Assembly: GCA_036768485.1 (NCBI GenBank)
Contig: JAVLUZ010000228.1
Span: forward strand, 2,085,434 to 2,149,433
DNA length: 64,000 bases
DNA from: Mermis nigrescens
Taxonomy: Eukaryota; Nematoda; Enoplea; Mermithida; Mermithidae
Direction: 5' to 3'
How positions within the stretch are numbered: the stretch's first letter is position 1; each line of letters opens with the position of its first letter. Shown here one piece after another: positions 35,337 to 47,589 of the stretch. Under the pieces are notes generated by a model. The model searched no databases. It saw only the letters and a list, made by a program, of their open reading frames with translations, and was not told where the DNA came from. A program made the translations under genes and the position numbers.

Positions 35337-37255
35337 TGTAGGAAGGTAAAAAAATATATGGGTAAGGCCTGATTTCCGGGTGCGATCGAAAATTTCTGAG
35401 GTGAAAAACGGCATGAAAACTTATGTTTTTTGTCAATAAAATGTATTTTTTCTAGGTTTCTCATTAATATCTTTATTGAAATCGAAAGAAAGAAGTAAAA
35501 AAACATCATAAATTTTATTTGGCACCTGCTAAATTTCTTAAAAACCTACATCATAACCTCTGGACTTTATTTTGCTCGTTTTTGCTTTTTATCATTGAAA
35601 ATTAAGTAGTTATTCATAAATAACGATAAATTAAAATACTTAAAGATTGACGCCCTCGAGCCGAAAAACGTTGAAATATCGTATTTTAGCTCTTTTTGGA
35701 AAGTTTGAAATTTTGCCGGAGGGAAGAAGCATCCCTTGCAGGCCAGCAACTATTTTCGGGTAGGGGCAAACCATGCGTGCTTTTGACCAGTTCATTTAGA
35801 GGAAGGGTTCAAATTGTAATCCCGACCGCTACTTTTTTAACTCTAAAAATTAAGTCTATTTTGAACTTTCTGTCAGCGATTTTTATTACAAATATATCGA
35901 ATTTATATTAGGACTTTTTCCGTGCCATAAAGCCAGTTTTTAGCACACGTTTTCGTACAGTATTTATCTTCATTTGAAATTATTAAAAATTTTTATGCGT
36001 CTAAGGAGCATCATCAGAAAACTCGAGAAATACACTGCTGACATTTTTTTCGTTCTAAATTCGAAAACAGCCTACGAAATTTCCAGGTCAGGTCCTGTAA
36101 ATTTCTTTCCGTTAAAAAACTCGTATTCCAATTTGAAAAGAAAACTGGTCAAATCGATTATTATAAATGCTAAATAACTATTAAGTGATCATATGAACGT
36201 TGGCAACGCCCCCTTGGATAGACTTACAGATTCTTTTAAAAAAGTTAAAAGGCTTAATGATAGCGTGTGTCAAAATTCGGGTCCAGTAGTAAACTTTCGA
36301 CCACTGTAAAAGTCGAGTCTTTTGCTATAAAGATTTACAATAAAAATAAAAGTTTATTAAAAAGACAGCAATGCCTGAAAAACGAAAAGTTTATAGATAT
36401 CAGAATGGAATCAAATTATTAACAAAAAGAGCAAAACGGAATTTGTTCAAGGCGAATAGTGTGATTAGTTCAAAAATTAGCTTTTCCATCTGATTTTAAT
36501 AATATTTTAGTAAATTTAATGACGAACCTGACGCGTCATTTTGTTAAATGTTAAAACGAAAATCTCAGATTTCTCGTCAAGCAGAACGGTTTTACTGACG
36601 TCACGCTTTTGCGAGAAGCCAAATTATCGTAGATACCCGTGTAATGGATATTTTCCATTTTTTTCGGCCATAATATCGAAAAAAGCGAGACAAACAACTC
36701 AATAATTTTACAATAATTGATCATAATTATCGTACAACCTGTGCCATTTCGTTGAAAAAAACAATTTCGTGAATGATATCCACTCGTTGCTATGCTAGGA
36801 ATAATTGTCATTTCGAGCAATTTTTTTTGAACGCGAGTCGTTTTTTGTTCGGAATACAAAAGGGAATTTTTTCCCGGGAAATTAATAGCTCTGTCGGCAA
36901 CATGCCAAAAATCGATAGTTCGACCTTTTGATTAACTGATATCCTATATATATAAAATCTCAAATCTTTGAAGTCATTTTGTTTCAAAATCATTTTACTT
37001 ATAGTATTTCATGTAATTTTTTATATTTGTCGTACTGTTTGAAACATACGTACATTGTTATGAAGATAAAGGAAAAAATTAAATAAATGACTAAATAAAT
37101 GAATAAATAAACAAATTTGGATTTTCTTCTAAACAACAATTTTGGAATAAGTTGTTGTTTATATTTTTATGTTTTTTGATTTAATTTTTATTTTTGTATT
37201 ATGCAATTTCAATTTTCGAAATTTTTACCTAATCAATAATTTATATCGTCCGCAG
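35337..37255 (+). other. GPCR intron 1, remainder
   Basis: The intron runs 35181-37255 (2075 bp, phase 0) and ends at ATCGTCCGCAG|TACGGA. Apart from the MITE at its start it is AT-rich with no exon or repeat I can support. Confidence 0.75.
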
Positions 37256-37586
37256 TACGGAGACGAAAATCAATACAAATATCGCACGTATTGGGCCGCG
37301 TTCTATTCGGGCATCGTCTACCACGCCGTGCACATTACGTGCTCCTACGTCATACTGTACATGACGGTGGTGATCATGTTCGACCGGTTCGCCGCTTTGC
37401 TTCTTTACACCTATTACACGCGGTTCAATCGAAGGGGCGTGGCCAACCTTACAGTATACGCCTGCGCCGTTTTCGCCGCAACGGTCAACGCCTGGTCCGC
37501 CTGGGTCCTCCGCGTGGTGGCGGTCGTCGCTACGGAACAAAACCAAGGAATTAATATTGCTGGAACCGCCGGTCCGTTAAACCAAA
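37256..37586 (+). CDS. FMRFamide-receptor-like GPCR, exon 2 (TM3, TM4, start of ECL2)
   Basis: Residues 115-224 plus one base. TM3 spans about 126-156 and ends VIMFDRFAALLLY, with DRF in place of DRY (157-159). ICL2 is YTRFNRRG, and TM4 spans about 176-203 with Trp194/Trp197. The tail VATEQNQGINIAGTAGPLNQ starts the second extracellular loop. The exon follows the acceptor CCGCAG at 37255 and ends CAA A|GTAAAA at 37586. The base carried over plus CC from exon 3 makes ACC (Thr), which completes an N-Q-T glycosylation sequon at Asn223. That coincidence supports this junction over the several phase-0 GT sites nearby. GC content is clearly higher than in the surrounding intron. Confidence 0.88.
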
Positions 37587-37622
37587 GTAAAATTTCGACA
37601 ATTCTGAAAAAAGGGTTGGGAA

Positions 37623-37777
37623 CATACGTGGGCAGCAACAAAACTGTTGGAAGGGGGTCAGATGGGGACAAATCGCCAAAAATAGCACCAAAAATCTTAT
37701 TCCGGAGTCTATCGATATTTGGAGCTCTTCCAGATTCTTGGGGTTCACACCCCCTTAGACCACCACGCCTATGTGTG
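37623..37777 (+). mobile_element. MITE family B, 36 bp after GPCR exon 2
   Basis: 155 bp, CATACGTGGGCAGCAACA to CCACGCCTATGTGTG. Flanks GTTGGGAA (37615-37622) and GTCGGGAA (37778-37785) match at 7 of 8, giving the family's boundaries. Confidence 0.88.
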
Positions 37778-37987
37778 GTCGGGAAGGATGTGCACATAGT
37801 TTTGCTCCGTTACGCCTTAAAATTTGGCTGTTCTCTTTCGCCATGCTTCAGTTTTGAAGAAAAAGTTGGGCTCAAAAGTTTTACAGTTATAAATTTGCTT
37901 AGATGATCTAAATAATGGCCGGAAAGCTAGAAGCTTTTGCATCGTGTACCGATTGATAAAACACCGAAAAAAAGGATCGTGTCCCAA

Positions 37988-38660
37988 CATTCCTACCGCC
38001 CCAACACTCTCATCGTCCCAACATTCCACCGTCCCAACATTCCCACCGCGTGTCTCAACATTCCCACCGTGAGTCCCAATATTCCCTCCATCCCAACATT
38101 CCCACCGTCCCAAGATTCCAACAACCCAGCATTTCCACCATCCCAACATTCCAACCATCTCAACATTCCCACCGTCCCAACATGCCCACCGCGTGTCCCA
38201 ACATGCCCACCGCGTGTCCCAACATTCCCAGGGTGAGTCCCAACATTCCCAACATCCCGACAATCCCACCGTCCAAACATTCCCACCGTCCTAACATTTC
38301 CACCGCGTGTCTCAACATTCCCACCGTGAGTCCCAATATTCCCTCCATCCCAACATTCCCACCGTCCAAGATTCCATCATCCCAGCATTCCCACCATCCC
38401 AACATTCCCACCGTTCGAACATGCCCACCACGTGTCCCAACATGCCCACCGCGTGTCCCAACATTCCCAGGGTGAGTCCCAACATTCCCAACATCCCGAC
38501 AATCCTACCATCCCAACATTCCCACCGTCCCGACAATCCCACCGTCCCAACATTCCCACCGTCCCAACATTTCCACCGTCCCAACATTCCCACCATCCCA
38601 GCAATCCCACCGCGGGTCCCAAAATTCCCACCGCGAGTTCCAACATTCTCACTGTCTCAA
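37988..38660. repeat. 17-bp minisatellite with higher-order repeat of about 256 bp (intron 2)
   Basis: Basic unit CCCAACATTCCCACCGT (17 bp) with variants such as CCCAACATGCCCACCGCGTGT (21 bp). A block starting ACCGCGTGTCTCAACATTCC occurs at 38046 and again at 38302, and the following 200 bases match in order, so the array has a second-level period of about 256 bp. Open frames on both strands are by-products of lacking stop codons. Confidence 0.95.
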
Positions 38661-39553
38661 TTACAAATCGCATTATCTTTTTCCAATGTATAACGTCATA
38701 TGCACACCAAGCTTTCACGGCTAGTGATTTTTTGGTATGCCATGAAAACAGCTAATTTTATTGTTGAAAAATTTTTATTTACAAATATGGTGTTTGACCA
38801 CATCTAATAATATTAGTTCATTTAAATTTAACAGACAAATTTACGGAATGTGTTACGTTTTTGTACGTCGAAAAGACTAAAACTAACAATACCATCTCGT
38901 TCTTCTAGCGATTAATAATTACCTCTATATTCATGTTGGCATTATTACTCAAAAATTCTGCTTGGCAATTAAGTAAAAAAATTATCGCGATAATTTTGGT
39001 TGGCGCCAGATAGAAAAGCAATAGCAAGTGTCCAGAGAATCCTGTCATTCATTAAATATTTCCATTTAAAGAATTTTAACATTTTTAAAAGTATTATAAC
39101 GCTCAACGTTTATAGATAATGCACGGTCGTTTGCATATGACTACGAGACAGTACAGATTATTAGTAAAGGATGGAATAGATTTTGGTCTGTTTATAACCA
39201 ATAGCAAATTCTGGATTTCGTAATAATAAGATTTTAAATCCATCGCGATTAAAAAGAATACGATTTTTTAGAAGTTTCACACCAAAAATATTCTCTTGAC
39301 GCAAAATTGAAGTTGTTTATTAACAAATATTACCGCGGAACGAAGTGCCAGAAAAATTTAGCGAATTATGATGAAATTGGTTAAAAATAATTGAAAATGA
39401 GTGAGTTTTCCTTACTGCGCCCAATTTATGACGACAGAGAACGGCCGTTCCCTGCCATTTAAATACTTTTGCTTATAATACTTCAATATAAATTCGAAAT
39501 GATTAAGTTGTAATAAAGCACTTAAATTACTTAAATTTCCAAATTTTTGTCAT
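38661..39553. other. AT-rich part of GPCR intron 2
   Basis: No coding frame or repeat recognised. Confidence 0.5.
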
Positions 39554-39658
<105 letters not shown>

Positions 39659-39892
39659 ATTATTATTAATATTTTTTCTTTCTATTTTTATTATCATCTA
39701 TCGACTGATCTTTCATCAACATTCCAGAAAGCTTGGTATGCATATGACGTTGGACATTGGGAAAAGCTAATGAGGTTTAAGTAAACTTAAATTAGCCTTC
39801 AATATGTTCCAAAAAGTCGTAACATCAGCATCTAATTATATATATGACATTTTGAAACTTAGGCAGCAGGTGATCATGGAAAAATGGTGTAG

Positions 39893-40598
39893 TCCCAACA
39901 CTGCCACTGCGAGTCCCAACACTGCCACTGCGAGTCCCAACACTGCCACCGCGAGTCCCAACACTGCCACTGTCCCAACACTGCTACCGCGAGTCCCAAC
40001 ACTGCCACTGCGAGTCCCAACACTGCCACCGCGAGTCCCAACACTGCCACTGTCCCAACACTGCTACCGCGAGTCCCAACACTGCCACCGTCCCAACATT
40101 GCCACCGTCCCAACACTGCCACCGCGAGTCCCAACACTGCCATCGCGAGTCCCAACACTGCCACTGTCCCAACACTGCCACCGCGAGTCCCAACACTGCC
40201 ACCGCGAGTCCCAACACTGCCACCGCGAGTCCCAACACTGCCACTGTCCCAACACTGCCACCGCGAGTCCCAACACTGCCACCGCGAGTCCCAACACTGC
40301 CACCGTCCCAACACTGCCACCGTCCCAACACTGCCACGGTCTTAACATTGCCACCGCGAGTCCCAACACTGCCACCGCGAGTCCCAACACTGCCACTGTC
40401 CCAACACTGCTATCGCGAGTCCTAACTCTGCCACCGTCCCAACATTGCCTCCGTCCCAACACTGCCACCGCGAGTCCCAACACTGCCACTGCGAGTCCCA
40501 ACACTGCCACCGCGAGTCCCAACACTGCCACCGCGAGTCCCAACACTGCCACCGCGAGTCCCAACACTGCCACCGCGAGTCCCAACACTGCCAACACG
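39893..40598. repeat. 21/17-bp minisatellite (intron 2)
   Basis: About 36 units of CCCAACACTGCCACCGCGAGT (21 bp), mixed with the 17-bp form CCCAACACTGCCACCGT that lacks the GCGAG piece. The same two-length scheme is used by the array at 37988-38660, so the two are diverged relatives. It is followed directly by the hairpin TGCCAACAC-GTTGT-GTGTTGGCA at 40589-40612. The 299-codon frame that covers it (39804-40703) is not regarded as a gene. Confidence 0.95.
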
Positions 40599-40715
40599 TT
40601 GTGTGTTGGCAGGAACATGCACGGAAATTTTGTTGCAAAAACGCTTAACATTTGGGGCATGCATGGTAGGTACGTATTTGCTAGGCTTAAATCATGCATT
40701 TAGACTCAAGGAAAT

Positions 40716-40876
40716 CAGGCACGTAGCTCTGGGGGAATTGGGGGTCTGTACCCCCTCCAAAAATGAAAAAATCGGAAAAATAGGACTTTTTAAACGTTAT
40801 TTTGTGCTATTTTTGGGCTTAGTCCCCCAAAATTGGTGTTGGTTCCCCCAAAATAAGACGGCCAGCTATGTGCCTG
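40716..40876 (+). mobile_element. hAT-type MITE, family F, perfect TSD
   Basis: 161 bp with terminal inverted repeats CAGGCACGTAGCT and AGCTATGTGCCTG, flanked by perfect 8-bp duplications AAGGAAAT (40708-40715 and 40877-40884). It defines the family that is also nested in the hAT at 9590. Confidence 0.93.
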
Positions 40877-41216
40877 AAGGAAATTACTGCTAATGTATTT
40901 GGTATCAGAATACAAACAGGCGTTGGAAAGGGACAAAGACTCAATTAGCATATTTTTCTAAAATTTCAATGTGAGATTTATGTCCGTGCGAACTGCGCAT
41001 TTGAGTTGTACTATCACAATAAGCACACTATATTGGTTATTCCTCTGTTTTCTAGGCAACTTGGACATTACAATACATTATAAATGCAACAAAGAATTAC
41101 TACGCAAAAAATTTCAAGATTTAGCATCTAACAAGTTATTGATTCTACCCTTTCCTGGCGACCCCACCATTATAATCCATGAACGTTATGTACTTAATGC
41201 TTTTAATTACATGTGA

Positions 41217-41475
41217 GCAGCGACTTAATTCTGGGAGTGGATATTATGGGGCAAACATTGAGGAAAAAGCCAAAAACACAGTTGTGGAAGATCCGCCTGA
41301 TTCGGGGACGTTTGAATTTTTAGGGGTTTACAATAACATATGGGCGTGGGGGGTTTGTACCCTCCCCCGAAAAGTTGAAACTCTCTCCCTTAAAAAATTC
41401 TATTTTTTAGTAACATTTTTGGCGATTTTACTCATCCTGCTCCCCCCAGAATTTTCTTGCTGCTCACGTATGTTT
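41217..41475. mobile_element. Composite of family B/A MITE fragments
   Basis: The first half (AATTCTGGGAGTGGATATTATGGGGC...GAATTTTTAGGGG) resembles family B in forward orientation. The second (CATATGGGCGTGGGGGG...CCCCCCAGAATTTTCTTGCTGCTCACGTATG) resembles a reverse-oriented family member. Probably two insertions or a recombinant. Confidence 0.5.
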
Positions 41476-41523
41476 ACAACCCCCTCCCTCCGATGAGGTC
41501 CATGTGTGACTCGCTGTATGCAT

Positions 41524-41635
41524 GCTGGAACTCGCGGTGGCAGTGTTGGGACTCGTGGTGGCAGTGTTGAGACTCGCAGTGGCGGTGTTTGGGACGGTGG
41601 CAGTGTTGGGACTCGCGGTGGCAGTGTTGGGACAC
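41524..41635. repeat. Inverted copy of the 21/17-bp minisatellite
   Basis: Five to six units of ACTCGCGGTGGCAGTGTTGGG, the reverse complement of the 39893-40598 unit, in the same intron about 0.9 kb away. Confidence 0.93.
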
Positions 41636-44027
41636 GATCGAAAAATCACATAAAAATTACCTAAAAACTCTAGTTTTTACCAAAAATCGCAAAAGGAGTA
41701 AAAAAGTTTAGCCTGTGTCGGAGGATGGTTAGGGGACGGCTGACTTATATGTATGCATTTAATAATGCAGTGCATTCCACTAGAAAAAAACCGAAAACCT
41801 TTAGAAAAACCGCATGATTACGCTCCAGAAAATTATTGGTCATATTTTTTGTATTCGCTATTCGCAATTACTGATTTTAAAAAAATTCTTGTAACGCAGT
41901 TTAATTTTACAAATATATGACGCACTTTTTTCAATAGACATACTGGTAATCTAGCGAAACCGGGCGTGAAAATCAATTTTTAGCTCTTAGCTACAAAAGT
42001 GGGTGGATTCCAGAATTGCATACAGTAAAGCAAAATTTCGAAACTTCACGTGTCTGCTGATTACTACGTACAATATCATTATCATAGCTTTAGTCTAAAT
42101 AGTCTAAATCTACGGTACAATTGATCAATTGCAGCTTTCTCAACACAATTTTCTAAAATTAGCGTGAAATTACGCATTTGCACCTAATTATTTTAGAAGG
42201 TCAATCATCCCTCCTGTTCCTGTTTTAAAAATAGCACAAAATGCTTTTTTCTGCACAAATTGTTAATTAACACGCAGATTATGCATGACCTTAATTTATC
42301 AGAGTAATTTTTCCACTCGTGGGCATAGCTGAAATTCTGAGTCATCGGAATTTTTCGAGGGACAAAAGGGCTAAAAAATGGGGAGGGAGAATTAGGATCA
42401 TTCTTCAAATACATTACGAGAAAGCAAAAAATAACATAGAATTCTGAAAAAAATGAAAAGGAAATTTATTTTTAAACTTTTCAAAGTCCGAAATTAAATG
42501 AAAGAGCATGTGAGGAATTTGAGATCTAAGCTAGCAAGTAGCTTTTGCCAACCATATGACTAATTTTTTTAAAAGAAAGTCTGAAAATGTAAAAGTTTCT
42601 CTTTGCAAGTTTATTTTTTTATGCAAAAACAGAAGCATTCGAAATTGAATCTTAGAATTCCCAGGATACTATGCTTAAGCGATGTACCACGGGCTCCGCG
42701 GAGACCGCATGGACTTTTGTGAGAAATGTTGTCCAAAGTGAAATGGCGGGAAAAATGTGTTTTGAGGAAATGCAAAAATTGCATTAGGCAAACTTTAGAA
42801 GACAGGTTTGGCTGCATTTTGACAAATTTTTAGCTTTTAATATCTTTTCTTCGTCCTTTTATAGAATGTTATTGACTTTGTTGTTCTGGAACATCACCAG
42901 GAGGGAAAAGGTTAATTTAGGAGGTTAAAAAAATTATAAATTTGCTACGATGATGATAATTTTTTACAACTACACATTTTTAGCTTTATTAATATTATGA
43001 GCTTCTAAAGAAAATTGCAGCTTTTGATGAAACAAAAAATAGATATTTGTATGCAAATTTTTTTTCAAAAAAATTTCAAAAGATGGAAAGAAAAGCTAAG
43101 GGAAATCAAATAAAATATGGTTTAAATCCGGATTTATGTTCTCAATTTCCACAGAAGCTACGTCTTCTGACGACACAAAAGTTCGCCGAAATACGTGCTA
43201 TGCGTCTCGGAATAATCAAATTGCTCTTGGAAGATTGTTATCTAACGCACAGTATCGTTTTCTTTCGTATTCATGTTTTGGCCATTTCCCGTTGGTGACG
43301 AAAATTATAAGCGTAAAATTGCAATTTGCCCTTTCTACGTTATATGAGAAATAAAATGACGGATTCGGCAGTCCATTGTTAATTTTGCACGAAATGCGTT
43401 TTTCTATCTTTCGCCGATAATAAGCGGAAGAAAAATAGCCATTTTTTCGTTTATTTATCGGCGCATATTGCCATCAAAGCTGATTGCTGAGAAAAGTCGA
43501 AATGGAATCCATACGATAATTTGTTTTGATTTGCTTAACAAGAAAGGCGCATTCACAGTAGAAGAGGAAACGAAGTTTTTTAAAACCTTAGGTGTAATAT
43601 TATGGCGTCTTGCTTGAATAAATAGGTTAAATTTATATGTTGAGATGATAAGATATTGAAATCGCCGAAATAAAGATTTTTTCATTCCATATTTTTCGCG
43701 CCTTCTTGCATCCCATGATTCATTTAATTTATCAACTTTTTCCATTTCTCTCCAATTTCCCTTTCGTTTTCTACTTCCTTAAAATCAATCTTTCTTGCTC
43801 AACAAACTGTGATTTATATCGCGGGACTGCTTTTTTCGTGTCATTCGCAGAAATGGAATGCCGGGTAGAAATATACATTTAAGGGAACTTGACATAACTT
43901 AACTTACAAAGTATTTAATTATTTTTCTAATATTGATTATTTATTTATAGTTTTGATATATTAACATATAATTTTTTAAATTTATTAATATTTATCATAA
44001 TTATTTACATTTTTTGGTCGCAAACGT
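41636..44027. other. AT-rich part of GPCR intron 2, no exon seen
   Basis: Frames at 43047-43354 and 42611-42817 have no recognisable domain. No tandem or inverted repeat stands out. Confidence 0.5.
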
Positions 44028-44177
44028 ACGCGGGCAGTAGCCGAATTCTTTAGGGTCTGCGTGGTGTATAACTGGCTGAAAAACGCCAAAAATTTAATTG
44101 TGGGAGGTCTGGGGAGCGTTTGTCGGATTTTTGGGGTCACTGAACCCCAACCCTAACGCTCGCATAAGGTCATATCA
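44028..44177 (+). mobile_element. MITE family B, 160 bp before GPCR exon 3
   Basis: Starts AACGTACGCGGGCAGTAGCCG, continues with GGGGTCACTGAACCCC-like text and ends CTAACGCTCGCATAAGG. Diverged, with no clean duplication. Confidence 0.65.
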
Positions 44178-44339
44178 CAAATCTATCATAAATTGTAATG
44201 ATTTTAATGCGAATCACGCTTCATTCGACGCATTGAACGGTCGGTTTTCCACGATTTAAACCCACGACTCAATCGTTTTACTTTACACGTTCACCAAACT
44301 TAACACTCCGAAAACTTTACACTCAATCTCGCATTGCAG

Positions 44340-44679
44340 CCGAGCAAGCAACGGCGTGGACGGGCCGCGACGACGACGAGCCGTCGGTCAAAATTTACAC
44401 GTGGCTGACGCGCCAAAATTGCAGCGTCGGGTTGCAAACGGCCCTGAAAGCGCACAATTTGTACAACGGCGCCACGCGACTCGTCTATCCGTTCGTCGTG
44501 TTTGGTTTTACTTGCGCCGTCATCTACGGATTCGTCCGGCGTCGGCACCACATTTCGAGGCGTTACGTCAGAGCGCGGCCCATCGGACGCCGGCGCGAAC
44601 GCTACGAGCGAACCCTGTTCGCCTTCATGCTCGCCATAGTTTTGCTGGCGTTCGTTCAAGTCGTATCAGCCGAATTCAG
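44340..44679 (+). CDS. FMRFamide-receptor-like GPCR, exon 3 (ECL2, TM5, ICL3, TM6)
   Basis: Starts after CTCGCATTGCAG with CC completing Thr225, and encodes residues 226-337 plus two bases. ECL2 continues with acidic RDDDE and RQNCSVG (Cys252, the likely disulphide cysteine; Asn251 is in an N-C-S sequon). TM5 is about 269-290 (TRLVYPFVVFGFTCAVIYGF, with a Pro at 275), followed by a basic ICL3 (RRRHHISRRYVRARPIGRRRER). TM6 is about 312-335 (TLFAFMLAIVLLAFVQVVSA), lacking the usual CWxP. The exon ends CAG|GTTAAT; AG plus A from exon 4 gives Arg338. Intron 2 is 6753 bp, phase 1; intron 3 is 4633 bp, phase 2. Confidence 0.88.
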
Positions 44680-46429
44680 GTTAATTTCGCACTTTTTTAT
44701 TGTTAACCCGTGAACACGTGTTTTATTTGACAATAAAGTAGCGCTATTTTTTCGCCAAGCTTTATAACTTGGCCATTTGCCGGGACTCGCATGTGTACAT
44801 TACGAACCTACCGCCGGGGGGTTTCGTTCGCTCCTAAGCGATTTATTAGACTCAGAATATGAAACTATGAAACGTGAACCTCATGGGTTTGACCTTTTAA
44901 TATCCATTTCAACTCGAGTCGTAGCATCATAATTGATCACTTGTTATGATTAAGGCAGAGAATAAGACTACTTTAAGAAATGACTGTAGACGGGTTTTAT
45001 AGCATGTTCTGATTTTTTATATAAAAAAATTCAGGAAAATTTCCGAGCGATACTGAGAAAGACGCTCCAAGGCTTTTACAGCTGAAAATTTCACAGCGTT
45101 TTAGAGTGGGCAATTTTAATTTTATTCCGTAGGTTGCAATTCGGCTTTTTTCCGTGTGTTGGGTTTAATTTCAGAATAGTATTTTTGTTTTCTTAGGCGG
45201 GGCATTCTCACCAGGCCGACATAAGCTGCTCTCTGATCGACTCAAAAATGTTCGAGTGAAAATTGCATACACTGGCGTTATTGAATCACCGAAAAATATT
45301 TGAGCAGATGACGATTATGTCCTTTTGGATTTAACCCGTGAACGCATGTTTCATCTTGTTTATATCGCAGCGTTCTTTGCGTTCAATTCAATTTTTTTGG
45401 TTTCCTTTACTTACTGATAATTTAGTCACGTGATTAATAATTTCGGTTTCGCGAAAATACAATGGTAGTATTAATCGATTATAAACGTTCAAGTGATCTT
45501 CCTATGTCTTAGAACTTTATCATAGGTAGCGCGTTAGCGCGTACCTAAAACATACTTGGTTGTCCCCAACATATGTCCACCCCCTGTACAATTATAATTT
45601 GACACATTTAGAAGATGCCGTTTTTTTAAATCAATCGATGATTAACAAAGATCATGCGCTGTATTTTGTTTTGTTTACACTCAATACCGCGTTTGTAATA
45701 AGCGTTCAAACTTTCGGCATAACGTTATAACATACACGAACCTGTGACGGTTTTATCGGAAAGCATGTAGGCAACTTGGCATAAATGCCTGATACAATTT
45801 AATGGTACGGAATCGTAGAGGATGAAACTCTCTAGATGACAAATTTTTTGTATTTTCCAATTTTGCATTAGTTCTCGAGGGAAGCTGTAAAGAATGTAAA
45901 ATCTGGGGTGTAAAGAGAGATTTTGGTCGCGTTTTTGCCTTCCTTATGCCTCAACTTCTAGTTATCAGTCCTTCAAAAAGTTTTTTCTCATAAAAATGTA
46001 CTACGGCTCAAGGGCTACTTTCTGCTTACCAGCAAACTTTTTTACACTCAATGCAGCGTTAGATCCAGGGTTTTAGAGTTTACAATGTAGCGGATAGTGT
46101 AAAAAAACAGGTTTTGTCTCAAAATTCTCCGCCAACTTCTCTGCTTATATTAGCCGATCCATAATAGCCGTGTCAGGTTCGTGATGCGACGCTTTATTCT
46201 TATCTATTGATCTACGCCTAATCTGAGGGGCCTGGAAGTCGGGGTGATCCCTTCTATGCGATGAATCGATAAGTTAATGCTTTAACTTTTACTTAAAGTA
46301 TGTACATATTCAAAAATACATATGTACAAATATGATATTAAAAGTAAGATTCGAAATAATCAACAAATAAGTTAATAAGCGTTAAAAAAACGGAAGAGGC
46401 TTTGACGTTGCTCAAATCTATGACGTCGA
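44680..46429. other. Start of GPCR intron 3, no exon seen
   Basis: Mixed AT-rich DNA. TTACACTCAATGCAGCG near 46042 and GTAAAGAATGTAAAATC near 45892 resemble anchors of the tandem array at 47590-48560 and may be outlying degenerate units. Confidence 0.5.
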
Positions 46430-46690
46430 CAATAAGATACTGAGCCTGGTCGAAATTCAGGGCATCACGTTGAGTGAGCGCCGGAGATGTGATCACAGTG
46501 ACAGCTCAAGAAGCTGAGTCACACGCTCAGAGCATCAGCAGTAAAAGGCTGAGCTACATGTTCAGGGCATCAGCACCGAAGGCTGAGCCCCATGGCGTCA
46601 GCAGTGAAGGCTAAAGCACGCACTATGGTGTCAACACATCACAAGCTGAGCCCCACACTCGGCATCAGCACATCACATGCTGAGCAATTT
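46430..46690. repeat. Degenerate minisatellite of about 40 bp period (intron 3)
   Basis: Six or so irregular units built from GGCTGAGC-CCACA and CAGGGCATCAGCA pieces (for example GCTGAGCTACATGTTCAGGG, GCTGAGCCCCATGGCGTCAG, GCTGAGCCCCACACTCGG). Confidence 0.75.
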
Positions 46691-47404
46691 TTCCTTAGAT
46701 CTTTCTGCTTTTATACTGCGCTGTGACTGGCGTTTTGGACAGAGGCTCGTAGAATGCACTTTGTCTCGAGCGCTTCATTCGGACATTTTCGCTATCCTTC
46801 CCATGCGTGTATAGCTTGCTAAGCATACATTTTATGTGAAATGGTTGACCTTTTGACCGCGCCGCTTTTTTCCATAGATTTCGTGAACTTACATGGTCTT
46901 TACGCGACCTTGTGTTACCTTTATCACCTTTTACTCTTTTTGGGCTTATATGCATCCTGATGTGTGTTAATCCGAAAAAATCCGGTTCTCATTGCCCATG
47001 GGGCTTCCGAAAATCCCCGCGCTTCTGGGCACGTGTCAATTCAATCGGTCTTAACTTTTTATTGAGAAAAGTATCAATTGGTCGTTATTTTTATGACCTT
47101 TTTGCGGCAAAAGAAGCATATCATTCTGAAACATATTAGTTTATGCTGCGGCGTATTTTATCATGTATTTAAACGCATAAAAGAACATAACACTTAAGCG
47201 CGCATCGTCTATATCTCAGCACCGCTGTCACAGATCATTCGCATCATCCATATAATATTTATATAGTGAAACATTCGCGCTATAACTTCAAATATATTTC
47301 ATATTAATATGCCTAAACATTTGAATCGTATTATTAAATATAATATATCAGAGGATAATTCACATTCATTGTATACATAAAAGAAGGAAGCTGTACAGAT
47401 TTGG

Positions 47405-47571
47405 CTCCGTCTTGACAGCAGCAGTAACGAAACTTTACATACAACTAGCTTATGACTTCTTGTCTTTACACCTGCAATAAAGGTTGTTTACATTCATACC
47501 TAAATTTGATTACTGTATCTTTATTTTGTCTCTCAAAAAACGGTGGCGGGGAAATTGTTCAAAAGGTCCTT
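47405..47571. mobile_element. MITE family E, truncated, inverted relative to 18661-18876
   Basis: GCAGTAACGAAACTTTACAT through CTTTACACCTGCAATAAAGG to the terminus CGGTGGCGGGGAAATTGTTC-AAAAGGTCC. The other terminus is missing. Confidence 0.78.
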
Positions 47572-47589
47572 CGATACTGCGTTAGGTGT

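Noticed and set aside
39804..40703. 299-codon open frame over the 21/17-bp minisatellite
   Set aside because: Frames are open on both strands because the unit lacks stop codons. Units of 17 and 21 bp shift the frame, and there is no start or splice context.
40971..41216. 81-codon plus-strand frame with an acceptor-like TGTTTTCTAG
   Set aside because: Lies inside GPCR intron 2, with no domain, no matching donor and MITE fragments at its end.
43136..43354. 72-codon frame with RNTCYASRNNQIALGRLL
   Set aside because: Looks somewhat coding but has no known motif and no splice signals consistent with the surrounding intron.
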